From: Desulfobacterales bacterium
GTDB taxonomy: Bacteria > Desulfobacterota > Desulfobacteria > Desulfobacterales > C00003060
Assembly (NCBI GenBank): GCA_020347085.1
Contig: CP070769.1
Coordinates: 916,830 to 922,730 of the forward strand
Reading direction: 5' to 3'
DNA: 5,901 nt
Part shown: one piece after another, positions 1-5,901 of the stretch
Layout of the letters: every line of letters begins with the position of its first letter
Position numbering within the stretch: position 1 is the first letter of the stretch
Made by a program: the position numbers and the translations under genes
The notes under the pieces: generated by a model
Told to the model about the DNA's origin: nothing
What the model saw: only the letters and a program-made list of their open reading frames with translations
Database searches by the model: none

Positions 1-65
1 AAGAGGAGGGGGAGCAGAAAAAGCCCTAGTACTTAGACATCACGGCATACATAATAAGACCACTG

Positions 66-103
66 AAAAGGGGCTCGTTCCGTTTGGAACGAGCCCCTTT
101 TTT
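66..103. terminator. Strong hairpin terminator, probably bidirectional, closing the qrc operon
   Basis: A perfect 12-base GC-rich stem (70-81 with 86-97) encloses a 4-base loop. Flanking A66-69 and T98-101 extend it to 16 pairs. On the plus strand it is followed by six T; on the minus strand by four T and then C. It lies 87 bases past the last stop of the qrc operon and should end that transcript. The better T-tract on the plus strand suggests it may also end a convergent gene outside the window to the left. Confidence 0.88.
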
Positions 104-190
104 GTTGCTTCTGGGTCTGAAGCAAAGCCTGGTCGTGTAACACTCCTCATTAAGGGCCATCTTAAGGAGGCGGGAGGTCAACGAACATGT

Positions 191-376
191 TTAGTGCCCA
201 CTCGGCGCAGATTTCCCGGCAGTATTAAAAGCGATTCTGAGTGCCAAGAGAACCAGCAATATTTCATAGATCCATACAACCGGCCAGCTATGAAACCAGT
301 GAAAGACAAGGCCTCCACCAATGATGGCAGGTGCCCCAAAAACGATGATAATTCCAATGAGTCTAGCAAGATCCAT
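191..376 (-). CDS. Small two-span membrane protein, unrecognised
   Basis: This is a 61-residue frame with two hydrophobic segments, at about 5-25 (IGIIIVFGAPAIIGGG in the middle) and 33-50 (WIYEILLVLLALRIAF in the middle), joined by a short aromatic turn, HWFHSWP. The C-terminal tail is short and polar (NTAGKSAPSGH). The same frame is open back to an ATG at 448, which would give 85 residues. I prefer the start at 376 because GAGGA stands 7 bases before it, the first hydrophobic segment starts right after it, and the longer form would overlap the preceding small gene and add a polar, charged leader. The gene is 49 bases behind the 55-residue gene and is the last one before the terminator. With its neighbour it may form a small membrane module attached to Qrc. 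No known family is recognised and the function is unknown. Confidence 0.7.
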   Translation of the reverse strand: MDLARLIGIIIVFGAPAIIGGGLVFHWFHSWPVVWIYEILLVLLALRIAFNTAGKSAPSGH

Positions 377-377
377 A

Positions 378-399
378 TCCAGTTCCTCTCCAGTTCCTC
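378..399 (-). repeat. Perfect 11-base tandem duplication carrying the Shine-Dalgarno site
   Basis: Two adjacent identical copies, read on the minus strand as GAGGAACTGGA, occupy 389-399 and 378-388. The proximal copy ends one base before the ATG at 374-376 and supplies its GAGGA site. The distal copy offers a second identical site 11 bases further upstream. The unit is not a multiple of three, which fits a non-coding leader rather than the extended 85-residue frame. Confidence 0.85.
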
Positions 400-425
400 G
401 CTTTTCAGTCCTTGAAAGTCTCACG

Positions 426-593
426 TCAATGATGCTCATCATGCCCATTCTTCTTCTTGCAGATCAAATCAAGAAAAGCACGAATGCCCCAATAGTGAAG
501 AATGATGATCAAACATATCAAAACCGTATAAGTTGAACCCATAAAGACGAAGTGAACAGGGTCGTTTACCCATTCAAAAGCAAATGGAAACAT
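426..593 (-). CDS. Small single-span membrane protein with a His-rich tail, unrecognised
   Basis: This is a 55-residue reading frame of unknown family. It begins MFPFAFEWVNDPVHFVFMGS, has one strongly hydrophobic segment at about 22-45 containing LICLIIILHYWG, and ends with a basic and histidine-rich tail (KKKNGHDEHH, residues 46-55). The positive-inside rule suggests the N-terminus is in the periplasm and the tail in the cytoplasm. The start lies 13 bases after the qrcD stop, with GGAAGGA 7 bases before the ATG, so translation is probably coupled to qrcD. The spacing, Shine-Dalgarno site and credible membrane-protein composition make this a real gene rather than a chance frame. A role as a small Qrc subunit or assembly factor fits the context but is inference. 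The cysteines at 27 and 45 and histidines 14, 33, 51, 54 and 55 are the only obvious candidates for binding metal or cofactor. Confidence 0.75.
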   Translation of the reverse strand: MFPFAFEWVNDPVHFVFMGSTYTVLICLIIILHYWGIRAFLDLICKKKNGHDEHH

Positions 594-606
594 GGCAGCG
601 TCCTTC

Positions 607-1857
607 CTATAGTGGATTTAGCTCCTTCTCTTGAGGAAAGATCGGCAGATACCGGTACGAGATCGATATCACAATGGCACCCGCCCAGACAAATAGGAAC
701 GTGCTCGCATATTCTACCCAGTTTGGAGCATAGGGCACGAACTTGTCGAACGACATGACCGGTACCGCAAGCGACTGTACGGTCATGATCCACCGATTCA
801 TAAAGATTCCCGAACAGTTCAGAAAACAGGCCAGGATCAGGAGATTCTCATTCTGTCGCGCCTTGGTACTCAGCAGGATAATCATCGGGATTACACCCAG
901 GATTCCAAGCTCCATAACCAATACCCAGTAACCGTACGGCTGATTGGCATAAAAGCTGCTAAAAGGAGCCCCCACCTTCCCGGCAAGAGCAATCCAGTAC
1001 AAGGTATCGACAGCTTTCAAGACAAGATAAACAGCCAACAACCTGCCGGAGATCCTGGCCAGAATATCAATCACATTTCTCTTGACGAGCTTTTTTTGGG
1101 CACATTTCTCTGTGATCCAGGTGATCAGGATAGTGAAGCACGGGCCACAAGCAATGGCCGAAAGTACGAAGAGGAAGAATGTCCATGGCCACACCAAGAA
1201 CCCTTCCCGAAAGGCAAACGGCCGACCGTAAAGCACACCCGGAACGCCACCCAGGGACCCTTGATGAAAGAAGGAAAGAAACACACCGATTGCCGCAATT
1301 GCGGGCATGGTCTCATGAAGGTGATGTGCCATACCGTGGAAGAATCCAACCTTGTTTATCTGGCGATTCTCCAAGATTAAGGGAAGATACTCAATGCACA
1401 GGACCATGAAGTAGCACGTGATACAGAAGGCCACCTCTGTGAGCATGGAGTGAACGTTTGCGTGCCAGAAAATAAACCAGCCTCTAAGGGGTTGACCAAT
1501 GTCAATGCCAAGCATGCCCTGCGCTGTTGCATAGCATATGACCCCAATGACGACCGCATAATTGACGATGTTCTTAAGCTCGTCTATCTTTATGATATAC
1601 CTAAGAAACCCTGTGAAAAAAGCGCCAGCCCCCAAAGCGATGATCCCCAAATCAGCGGCAATCCACAATCCAAACGGGTAATTGTTATTCAGATTGGTCA
1701 CATTAAGGGCCAGGCCCCAGCACATGACTGCGGCGAGGACACCCACTGTAAGAGGGCCATGCAAGGCGGCGATCCACAAGAGGAACCATTTGAGCTTACA
1801 GCGTTTAGTGCCTTCTGGGAATAGTGCGTGATCGAACGGAAGTGATGCTGAATCCAT
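607..1857 (-). CDS. qrcD: QrcD, NrfD/PsrC-family menaquinone-reducing membrane subunit of Qrc
   Basis: This 416-residue integral membrane protein belongs to the NrfD/PsrC family, like ActC and ActF of alternative complex III. About ten membrane helices can be read, near residues 24-52, 62-90, 97-117, 132-160, 184-200, 221-249, 262-292, 308-331, 337-365 and 380-404, which is the expected number for QrcD rather than eight for PsrC. The polar residues inside helices that could serve quinone binding or proton transfer include D68, H132, H136 and E141 (the WHANVHSMLTE stretch), with H174, H178, H179 and H181 in the loop before helix 5. In D. vulgaris this subunit reduces menaquinone near the periplasmic side and takes protons from the cytoplasm. 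There is no signal peptide, as usual for the family. AAGGAG lies 8 bases upstream of the ATG. The stop is only 13 bases before the next small gene. The assignment is firm from hydrophobicity, length and operon position; the residue roles are inference. Confidence 0.92.
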   Translation of the reverse strand: MDSASLPFDHALFPEGTKRCKLKWFLLWIAALHGPLTVGVLAAVMCWGLALNVTNLNNNYPFGLWIAADLGIIALGAGAFFTGFLRYIIKIDELKNIVNYAVVIGVICYATAQGMLGIDIGQPLRGWFIFWHANVHSMLTEVAFCITCYFMVLCIEYLPLILENRQINKVGFFHGMAHHLHETMPAIAAIGVFLSFFHQGSLGGVPGVLYGRPFAFREGFLVWPWTFFLFVLSAIACGPCFTILITWITEKCAQKKLVKRNVIDILARISGRLLAVYLVLKAVDTLYWIALAGKVGAPFSSFYANQPYGYWVLVMELGILGVIPMIILLSTKARQNENLLILACFLNCSGIFMNRWIMTVQSLAVPVMSFDKFVPYAPNWVEYASTFLFVWAGAIVISISYRYLPIFPQEKELNPL

Positions 1858-1884
1858 AACAGAGACTCCTTCTGAAATTAAGGG

Positions 1885-2688
1885 CTATCCGGGAATGACA
1901 ACGTCTCCTTGCTTACCTGTATACGCGTCTGCTGCCTTCCGGACCCAGTCCTTGGTTGAAACGTAGTAGATCTTAGGATTGGTGCCGAGCTTTTCCAGAA
2001 GCCGGAAGGCATTGGGATTCTTCTTTAGCTTATAAACCTTATGGTGGGGATCTTTTAAATCCCCAAAAGTGATGGCGTCAGCCGGGCAGGCTTGGGTGCA
2101 AGCCGTTTGATATTCCTCCTCATGAAGCTCGCGGCGCCCTTCTGCATAAGCCTTGTCTCTTGCCCGCTGTAGCCGATGGTAGCAAAAACTACATTTTTCC
2201 ACGACACCCCGCATACGAACCGATACGTCTGGATTGAGGTACTCTTTCATCCCTTTTGGCCACGTTGGATCCCACCAGTTGAAAACACGCACATGGTAAG
2301 GACAGGCAGCCATACAGTAGCGGCATCCAAAACAGCGCGTGTATATCTGACTCACAATTCCCGTCTCATGGCTGTAATCGGTAACTGTTGCCGGGCATAC
2401 AGATACGCACGGCGTCCCATGATGGTGGTCTTTGCCCTCACAGTGCTGACAGGGCCTGGGAATATAAGAGATGTCTGCATTTGGAAAGGGGCGACCATTG
2501 GAGATCTTATAAACCCGCATCCAGAGCATACTGCGGACCCGGCTACTATTGTCTTTCCTGAAGGGTAAGTTGTTTTCGGCCATACAGGCTACCATGCAGG
2601 CGCCGCAACCTGTGCATTTGTCCAGGTCAATGACCATACCGTACTTATAAGTCTTCTTGTCTCCTTCGCCGTGATGTGCCTCTTTCAT
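1885..2688 (-). CDS. qrcC: QrcC, periplasmic four-cluster iron-sulfur subunit of Qrc
   Basis: This 267-residue protein is the Fe-S wire of the complex, of the DmsB/NrfC/PsrB type. Sixteen cysteines form four motifs: C25, C28, C31, C35; C80, C83, C94, C98; C119, C122, C125, C129; and C166, C169, C197, C201. By analogy with related ferredoxin-like subunits, each cluster takes three cysteines from one motif and one from its partner, giving four [4Fe-4S] sites. No metal-replacing substitution is visible. There is no signal peptide or membrane span, so it probably crosses the membrane folded together with QrcB by Tat hitchhiking; this is inference from the family. A histidine cluster at 88-90 sits between C83 and C94. 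The start has AAGGGG 5 bases upstream. Met18 is an alternative start but has no better site. The gene lies between qrcB (19 bases) and qrcD (27 bases). Confidence 0.93.
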   Translation of the reverse strand: MKEAHHGEGDKKTYKYGMVIDLDKCTGCGACMVACMAENNLPFRKDNSSRVRSMLWMRVYKISNGRPFPNADISYIPRPCQHCEGKDHHHGTPCVSVCPATVTDYSHETGIVSQIYTRCFGCRYCMAACPYHVRVFNWWDPTWPKGMKEYLNPDVSVRMRGVVEKCSFCYHRLQRARDKAYAEGRRELHEEEYQTACTQACPADAITFGDLKDPHHKVYKLKKNPNAFRLLEKLGTNPKIYYVSTKDWVRKAADAYTGKQGDVVIPG

Positions 2689-2707
2689 GGTTACCCCTTC
2701 TTAGTCA

Positions 2708-5035
2708 TTAAACTCTAGTCAGTTTGGCCCTAATGCCCCAGGTTGCACACAGGCCGGAGACCGGGTCCTCCACAACGCCCATGAGGCTATTCGCACTGAC
2801 ACCCTTGCCTGCCAGGTAGTCGTCATAAGCCTTATGGCCAAGGCCCTTTGGGATCCCTATCACGCCCGGCATGATCCCCTCAGAAAGGTTCACGAGCACC
2901 TTGGCCTTCCCCTTGGGCGTGGCGAGTGTGGCACGCACTCCCTCGGAAAGACCGTGATTAGCAGCTGTCACAGGATTGATCTCCACGAAAAGCTCGTTCC
3001 CTTTTAACTCGTTTTCTTCCAAGGTCTTTGTGCAAAATGGCGGGTTTCCAATAGCGCCATCTGCCAGCCGCATCAATTCCGTGGGGATCAAAATGAGCGG
3101 ATACGCAGCAGCATCGCCCTCCGGCTTCACCGGCTCGTAGTGGGGAAGATATTCCACGTCCTTAGCCATTTTCATACCCGCTTGGTCAAAGGCTGAGACA
3201 TAAAACTCCAACTTGCCTGACGGCGTTGCAAAGCCCGCCGGAGGGGTGTAATCTGCCTCCTCCACGTAGCCCGCTTCCTCCAGGGCATCCCATTTTTCGC
3301 CCACGGTCTCCCTCAACACAGTTTCGTAATCTTCCCACGGGAAGGCATCCGCAACCTTTCCGTCCAAGGACTTCGCCACAGTCATAAGGACGTCTCCCAC
3401 ATGCCTTGTATCAAACTGGGGCGACACAACTGGTTTGAGCAAGCCCAGGACGGGTTTATGCAGACCCACAGGCGTTGGAATATCTTCCCATCGTTCCAGA
3501 TAATGATGGTTAGGCAGAATCAGGTCTGCATGATAGGCGGTCTCGTCCAGATAGCTGGAAAAGCTCACCACAAAGGGAACGTGCTCGAATACCTTGGCCA
3601 CAGCTGCAGAATCCTGGGTGGTAAAGTATGGATCAGCGCCGTGTACAAGGAGGGCCTTGATCGTACCGGCTCTCCCTCCATCCATGACCTGAGGCCATCT
3701 ATCAGGGAGGTACCTGGTTAAGGGATAACGACTCGTACCCGCACCATCTATGCGAGGCATGTTGCTACCAGCCACCGCCGTGCCATCCTGAACGACTTCC
3801 GGCCATGGTTGGGCGGCCATTTCGGGACGGGTCGACACCCCCCCTGGCTGGTTGATGTTGCCCACCAATGCATTCAGGGCGTGAACGGCCATGCACTCGT
3901 TAAGGCTTCCGGACGTGGTTCCTTTGCCGCGACCCCAGACCGCCAAAGGACGGTCTGCCTTTGCAAAGGCTCGGGCAAGCTCGGCGATTTTGCTGGCTGA
4001 AAGACCCGTGATCCCGGATACGGCCTGAGGTGAATACTCGGTCAAGGCCAAACGCTTGAAGCCCATATATGTCTTGCCGGTAACGTCACTCCAATCTTCA
4101 AATCCAAAGGCATAGTTTTCTACAAACTCAGCGTTGTACAGCGATTCCTTGATGATGACATGGGCCAGTCCTAGAGCTAACGCCCCTTCAGTTCCGGGCT
4201 GAATTGGGTACCAATTGTCGGCCTTGGCCGCTGTGTTGGACAGACGTGGCTCAATCTGAATCACCTTGGCGCGGCCTCCGTTGCCTGATCGCCATATGCT
4301 GTGCGCTCGAATGACCCGAACAGGTGAGCCCCATCCTTCGATGAGGCCGCTTCCAAAGCTCAGGATGAAGTTTGCTCGTTCCAAGTCATAGCCCACTGAA
4401 CCCGAGGTTCCCTGCATCAGGTTGAGGACCAGTTCATACGTATCATCAGCAGAAGCTGCGCGAATAAAATTTGGAGAACCGTATGCCTTCAGGAACCGAC
4501 TGAACAATTGCGGCACGGTCCCGCGATCCGAATCCAGAATAGCTGCCACAGCATGGGCCTCGCCCTTTAAGCGCAAATCGGTAAGCTTGTGAACAACCTC
4601 ATTGATTGCTTCTTCCCACGAGATTCTTCCAAAACTCCCCGAGCCCCGCTTTCCCGATCGTTTCATTGGACCGGGTACCCGCCACGGGCCGTAAAGGAGT
4701 TGGAGACCTGCTGCGCCCAGGATACAGATACCTCCGTTGTTGACCGGGTATCCCTCTCTTCCCTCTATCTTGGTGGCACGGTCTTTAACTTTTCTAACCG
4801 TGATACCGCAACCACCAGGGCAAAGTTTGCAGACCGTATCTGCGTGGGTGACTTTTCCCCGTTCAGGAAGACGGCCTTTCAGACCTCCCAACTGGTACCG
4901 TGGCCAAAGCTCCTGCGACCAGATGGCCATATCGTCCATCAACTTCCAGTTTACGGGTGTGAGCATGAAACCGCCGCCGGCCCCGGCCGAGAACCCAATC
5001 AAGATCTCCAAAAAAGTTCTTCTGTCCAATTTCAT
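2708..5035 (-). CDS. qrcB: QrcB, Tat-exported molybdopterin oxidoreductase-family subunit of Qrc
   Basis: This 775-residue protein is the large periplasmic subunit of Qrc. The N-terminus carries a twin-arginine signal (DRRTFLE, residues 4-10, then a weakly hydrophobic Gly/Ala-rich stretch to about 26), so it is exported folded. Four cysteines at 69, 72, 76 and 104 (C-x2-C-x3-C-x27-C) form the N-terminal Fe-S site typical of the DMSO reductase superfamily. The rest matches that fold: a central region from about 135 to 560 with segments such as residues 385-400 (HALNALVGNINQPGGV), and a C-terminal domain from about 645 to 770 resembling the molydopterin dinucleotide-binding domain. In D. vulgaris, QrcB was found without molybdenum. 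Here the region where a Cys or Sec ligand would be expected (about 190-235) contains no cysteine, which agrees with a structural and electron-relay role. AAGGGG lies 7 bases before the start. The gene follows qrcA by 45 bases and precedes qrcC by 19. It could be mistaken for a polysulfide or thiosulfate reductase from family similarity alone, but the neighbours argue for Qrc. Confidence 0.93.
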   Translation of the reverse strand: MKLDRRTFLEILIGFSAGAGGGFMLTPVNWKLMDDMAIWSQELWPRYQLGGLKGRLPERGKVTHADTVCKLCPGGCGITVRKVKDRATKIEGREGYPVNNGGICILGAAGLQLLYGPWRVPGPMKRSGKRGSGSFGRISWEEAINEVVHKLTDLRLKGEAHAVAAILDSDRGTVPQLFSRFLKAYGSPNFIRAASADDTYELVLNLMQGTSGSVGYDLERANFILSFGSGLIEGWGSPVRVIRAHSIWRSGNGGRAKVIQIEPRLSNTAAKADNWYPIQPGTEGALALGLAHVIIKESLYNAEFVENYAFGFEDWSDVTGKTYMGFKRLALTEYSPQAVSGITGLSASKIAELARAFAKADRPLAVWGRGKGTTSGSLNECMAVHALNALVGNINQPGGVSTRPEMAAQPWPEVVQDGTAVAGSNMPRIDGAGTSRYPLTRYLPDRWPQVMDGGRAGTIKALLVHGADPYFTTQDSAAVAKVFEHVPFVVSFSSYLDETAYHADLILPNHHYLERWEDIPTPVGLHKPVLGLLKPVVSPQFDTRHVGDVLMTVAKSLDGKVADAFPWEDYETVLRETVGEKWDALEEAGYVEEADYTPPAGFATPSGKLEFYVSAFDQAGMKMAKDVEYLPHYEPVKPEGDAAAYPLILIPTELMRLADGAIGNPPFCTKTLEENELKGNELFVEINPVTAANHGLSEGVRATLATPKGKAKVLVNLSEGIMPGVIGIPKGLGHKAYDDYLAGKGVSANSLMGVVEDPVSGLCATWGIRAKLTRV

Positions 5036-5080
5036 AGACCTTCCCCTTGCGTATAGCCTATAAGCCCTATGTTTGACACG

Positions 5081-5773
5081 TTACTTGTGGCATTGAAAAC
5101 AGGCACCTTGGTGCCCTGTCTTTTCCTCGTGACATTCCGCACAGTCATCCATCTTCATTCGATCCCAGGTGTGCTTCTTGTAGCCTGCGGGATTTGAGCC
5201 CCAGATATCCCGGCTGTACTTTGTGAGGCGATTAAAATAATACGGCTTCGTGTGATCCGAGTCCCCCACCGGCCCGTGGCAGGTGGTGCATTCCATCTCG
5301 CCCTTTACCACATGGGCTGCATGGGAGAAAAAGACACACTGAGGTTGGCGGGAATAAACAAGCCATGGGATCTCCTTGCCCGGCTCAACGTACTCCTTGA
5401 TGAGCTTTGCCTCTTCAGGGTGCTCTCCCACCTGTTCTTCGTGACACTCGAGACAACTGGCTAACGTAGGAATGCCCGCGAAGGTCCCATCCTCACGGAA
5501 ATAGTGACAACCCTCGCACTCGCCCATCTCTTCCACATGAAGCTTATGGTTAAAGTCGATGGGCTGCTGTTTCTTACCATAAAGAAGTTGCGGGAAGATT
5601 ACCCAGCCGACAAAAAGGTGGGACACAAAGCCCACTGCAAAAGCGGCTATGGGAATAAGAAACCGCCAGGTCCCCGGCTTAACTGGCTCCACCGAAACCT
5701 CTTCTGCGGCTTCCTCATCGCCTGTCTGTTCCTCTTCAGCTACAGCCTGCTCTTTTTCGTCTGTTGTGCTCAT
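5081..5773 (-). CDS. qrcA: QrcA, membrane-anchored multiheme cytochrome c of the Qrc menaquinone reductase
   Basis: This 230-residue protein is the electron entry subunit of Qrc. In characterised Desulfovibrio it accepts electrons from type I cytochrome c3 in the periplasm. Five CXXCH heme c motifs start at C86, C107, C162, C211 and C225, the last one residue from the C-terminus. Candidate distal histidine ligands include H76, H80, H151, H154, H201 and H221. A single hydrophobic segment at about 38-62 should be an uncleaved anchor that places the hemes in the periplasm. The 30 residues before it are strikingly acidic (12 Asp/Glu) and should lie in the cytoplasm. No other Met precedes the anchor, and GGAG sits 5 bases upstream of this ATG, so the start is well supported. 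It is the first gene of the operon, 45 bases before qrcB. A sixth CXXCH is absent; the lone extra cysteine is C146. The family call rests on heme pattern, anchor and gene order, and is strong. Confidence 0.92.
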   Translation of the reverse strand: MSTTDEKEQAVAEEEQTGDEEAAEEVSVEPVKPGTWRFLIPIAAFAVGFVSHLFVGWVIFPQLLYGKKQQPIDFNHKLHVEEMGECEGCHYFREDGTFAGIPTLASCLECHEEQVGEHPEEAKLIKEYVEPGKEIPWLVYSRQPQCVFFSHAAHVVKGEMECTTCHGPVGDSDHTKPYYFNRLTKYSRDIWGSNPAGYKKHTWDRMKMDDCAECHEEKTGHQGACFQCHK

Positions 5774-5901
5774 GGAAACTCCAAATCGTTAAGTTTTGAG
5801 AGTTTAATATGGTTGTTATGCGTCTACAGCCGGTACACCGGTACGCAACAACGAAACGTAAACGCCTTAATCCACGCCTAGTGCATCCATTTTTAAAAAT
5901 G
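5774..5901 (-). promoter_or_regulatory. Upstream region of the qrc operon, presumed to contain its promoter
   Basis: These 128 bases hold no gene. As the operon's first gene is qrcA, the promoter should be here or just beyond the window. A weak minus-strand -10-like TATTAA lies at 5804-5809, but no matching -35 is found at normal spacing, so no sigma-70 promoter is claimed. The composite repeat at 5812-5852 is the main structure. A perfect 14-base AT palindrome, CATTTTTAAAAATG, abuts the window edge at 5888-5901. Confidence 0.4.
5812..5852. repeat. Composite repeat upstream of qrcA: inverted arms around two CCGGTAC copies
   Basis: The outer arms are GTTGTTatGCGT (5812-5823) and ACGCAACAAC (5843-5852), complementary over 10 bases with a 2-base bulge. 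Between them, CCGGTAC occurs twice (5830-5836 and 5838-5844) with an 8-base period, and the two CCGG cores can also pair as an inner hairpin with loop TACA. The element ends 38 bases before the qrcA start. It could be an operator or a leader hairpin. It has no T-tract on the minus strand, so it is not a typical terminator. The repeats are directly visible; a regulatory role is inference. Confidence 0.5.

Noticed and set aside
143..169. Imperfect hairpin (CTCC and TTAAG with CTTAAGGAG) in the 3' untranslated stretch
   Set aside because: The stem is short, AT-rich in its core, has a 3-base bulge and no T-tract, and is easily explained by chance next to the much stronger hairpin at 66-103.
187..228. 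Plus-strand ATG after GGGAGG with a 13-codon frame
   Set aside because: It has a fair ribosome site but is very short, lies over the 3' end of the last operon gene on the other strand, and has no promoter in view.
429..442. Inverted repeat ATGATG/CATCAT
   Set aside because: It is produced by the His/Asp/Glu codons of the HDEHH tail of the 55-residue protein and has a 2-base loop.
377..448. Upstream extension of the 61-residue protein to an ATG at 448, giving 85 residues
   Set aside because: It overlaps the preceding small gene by 23 bases, adds a polar charged leader before the first membrane span, and has a poorer ribosome binding site than the ATG at 376.
4589..5056. Plus-strand open frame of 155 codons opposite qrcB
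   Set aside because: It is antisense to the Tat signal and Fe-S region of qrcB, shows no domain-like pattern, and is a shadow of the strong coding frame on the other strand.
5504..5881. Plus-strand open frame of 125 codons opposite qrcA and its leader
   Set aside because: The hydrophobic part is the antisense reading of the acidic Glu codons and anchor of QrcA; there is no Shine-Dalgarno site.
5868..5891. Minus-strand seven-codon frame MDALGVD near the right edge
   Set aside because: It has no clear ribosome binding site. It could equally be the tail of an upstream gene or chance, and the window ends too soon to decide.
5888..5901. Perfect palindrome CATTTTTAAAAATG ending at the window edge
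   Set aside because: An A/T run of this kind arises easily by chance, and the edge prevents checking for a larger element.

Overview
The window holds one complete minus-strand operon encoding the menaquinone reductase complex Qrc (quinone reductase complex). It reads from right to left as qrcA, qrcB, qrcC, qrcD, followed by two small membrane-protein genes that I do not recognise. Qrc is known from sulfate-reducing and related syntrophic Desulfobacterota (former Deltaproteobacteria), so the source is most likely an anaerobe of that group. The genus cannot be told from this sequence.

Layout on the minus strand: an upstream region (5774-5901) with a composite repeat; qrcA (5081-5773), a membrane-anchored multiheme cytochrome c; qrcB (2708-5035), a Tat-exported member of the molybdopterin oxidoreductase family; qrcC (1885-2688), a protein with four [4Fe-4S] cluster motifs; qrcD (607-1857), an NrfD/PsrC-type membrane subunit. 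Then come a 55-residue single-span protein (426-593) and a 61-residue two-span protein (191-376). A strong hairpin at 66-103 closes the operon. Gaps between genes are 45, 19, 27, 13 and 49 bases, and every gene has a plausible ribosome binding site, so a single transcript is likely.

Working model, from established knowledge of Qrc in Desulfovibrio vulgaris: periplasmic hydrogenases and formate dehydrogenases reduce type I cytochrome c3. That cytochrome passes electrons to the QrcA hemes, they run through the clusters of QrcB and QrcC, and they reduce menaquinone at QrcD. The menaquinol then feeds QmoABC and APS reductase for sulfate reduction, and the process is electrogenic. The new part here is the pair of small membrane proteins directly behind qrcD. 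By position and spacing they are candidates for accessory Qrc subunits or assembly factors, which is inference only.

Other points: QrcA shows five CXXCH motifs although the purified D. vulgaris complex was reported with six hemes c. QrcB shows no obvious Cys or Sec metal ligand. The ribosome binding site of the last small gene sits in a perfect 11-base tandem duplication.
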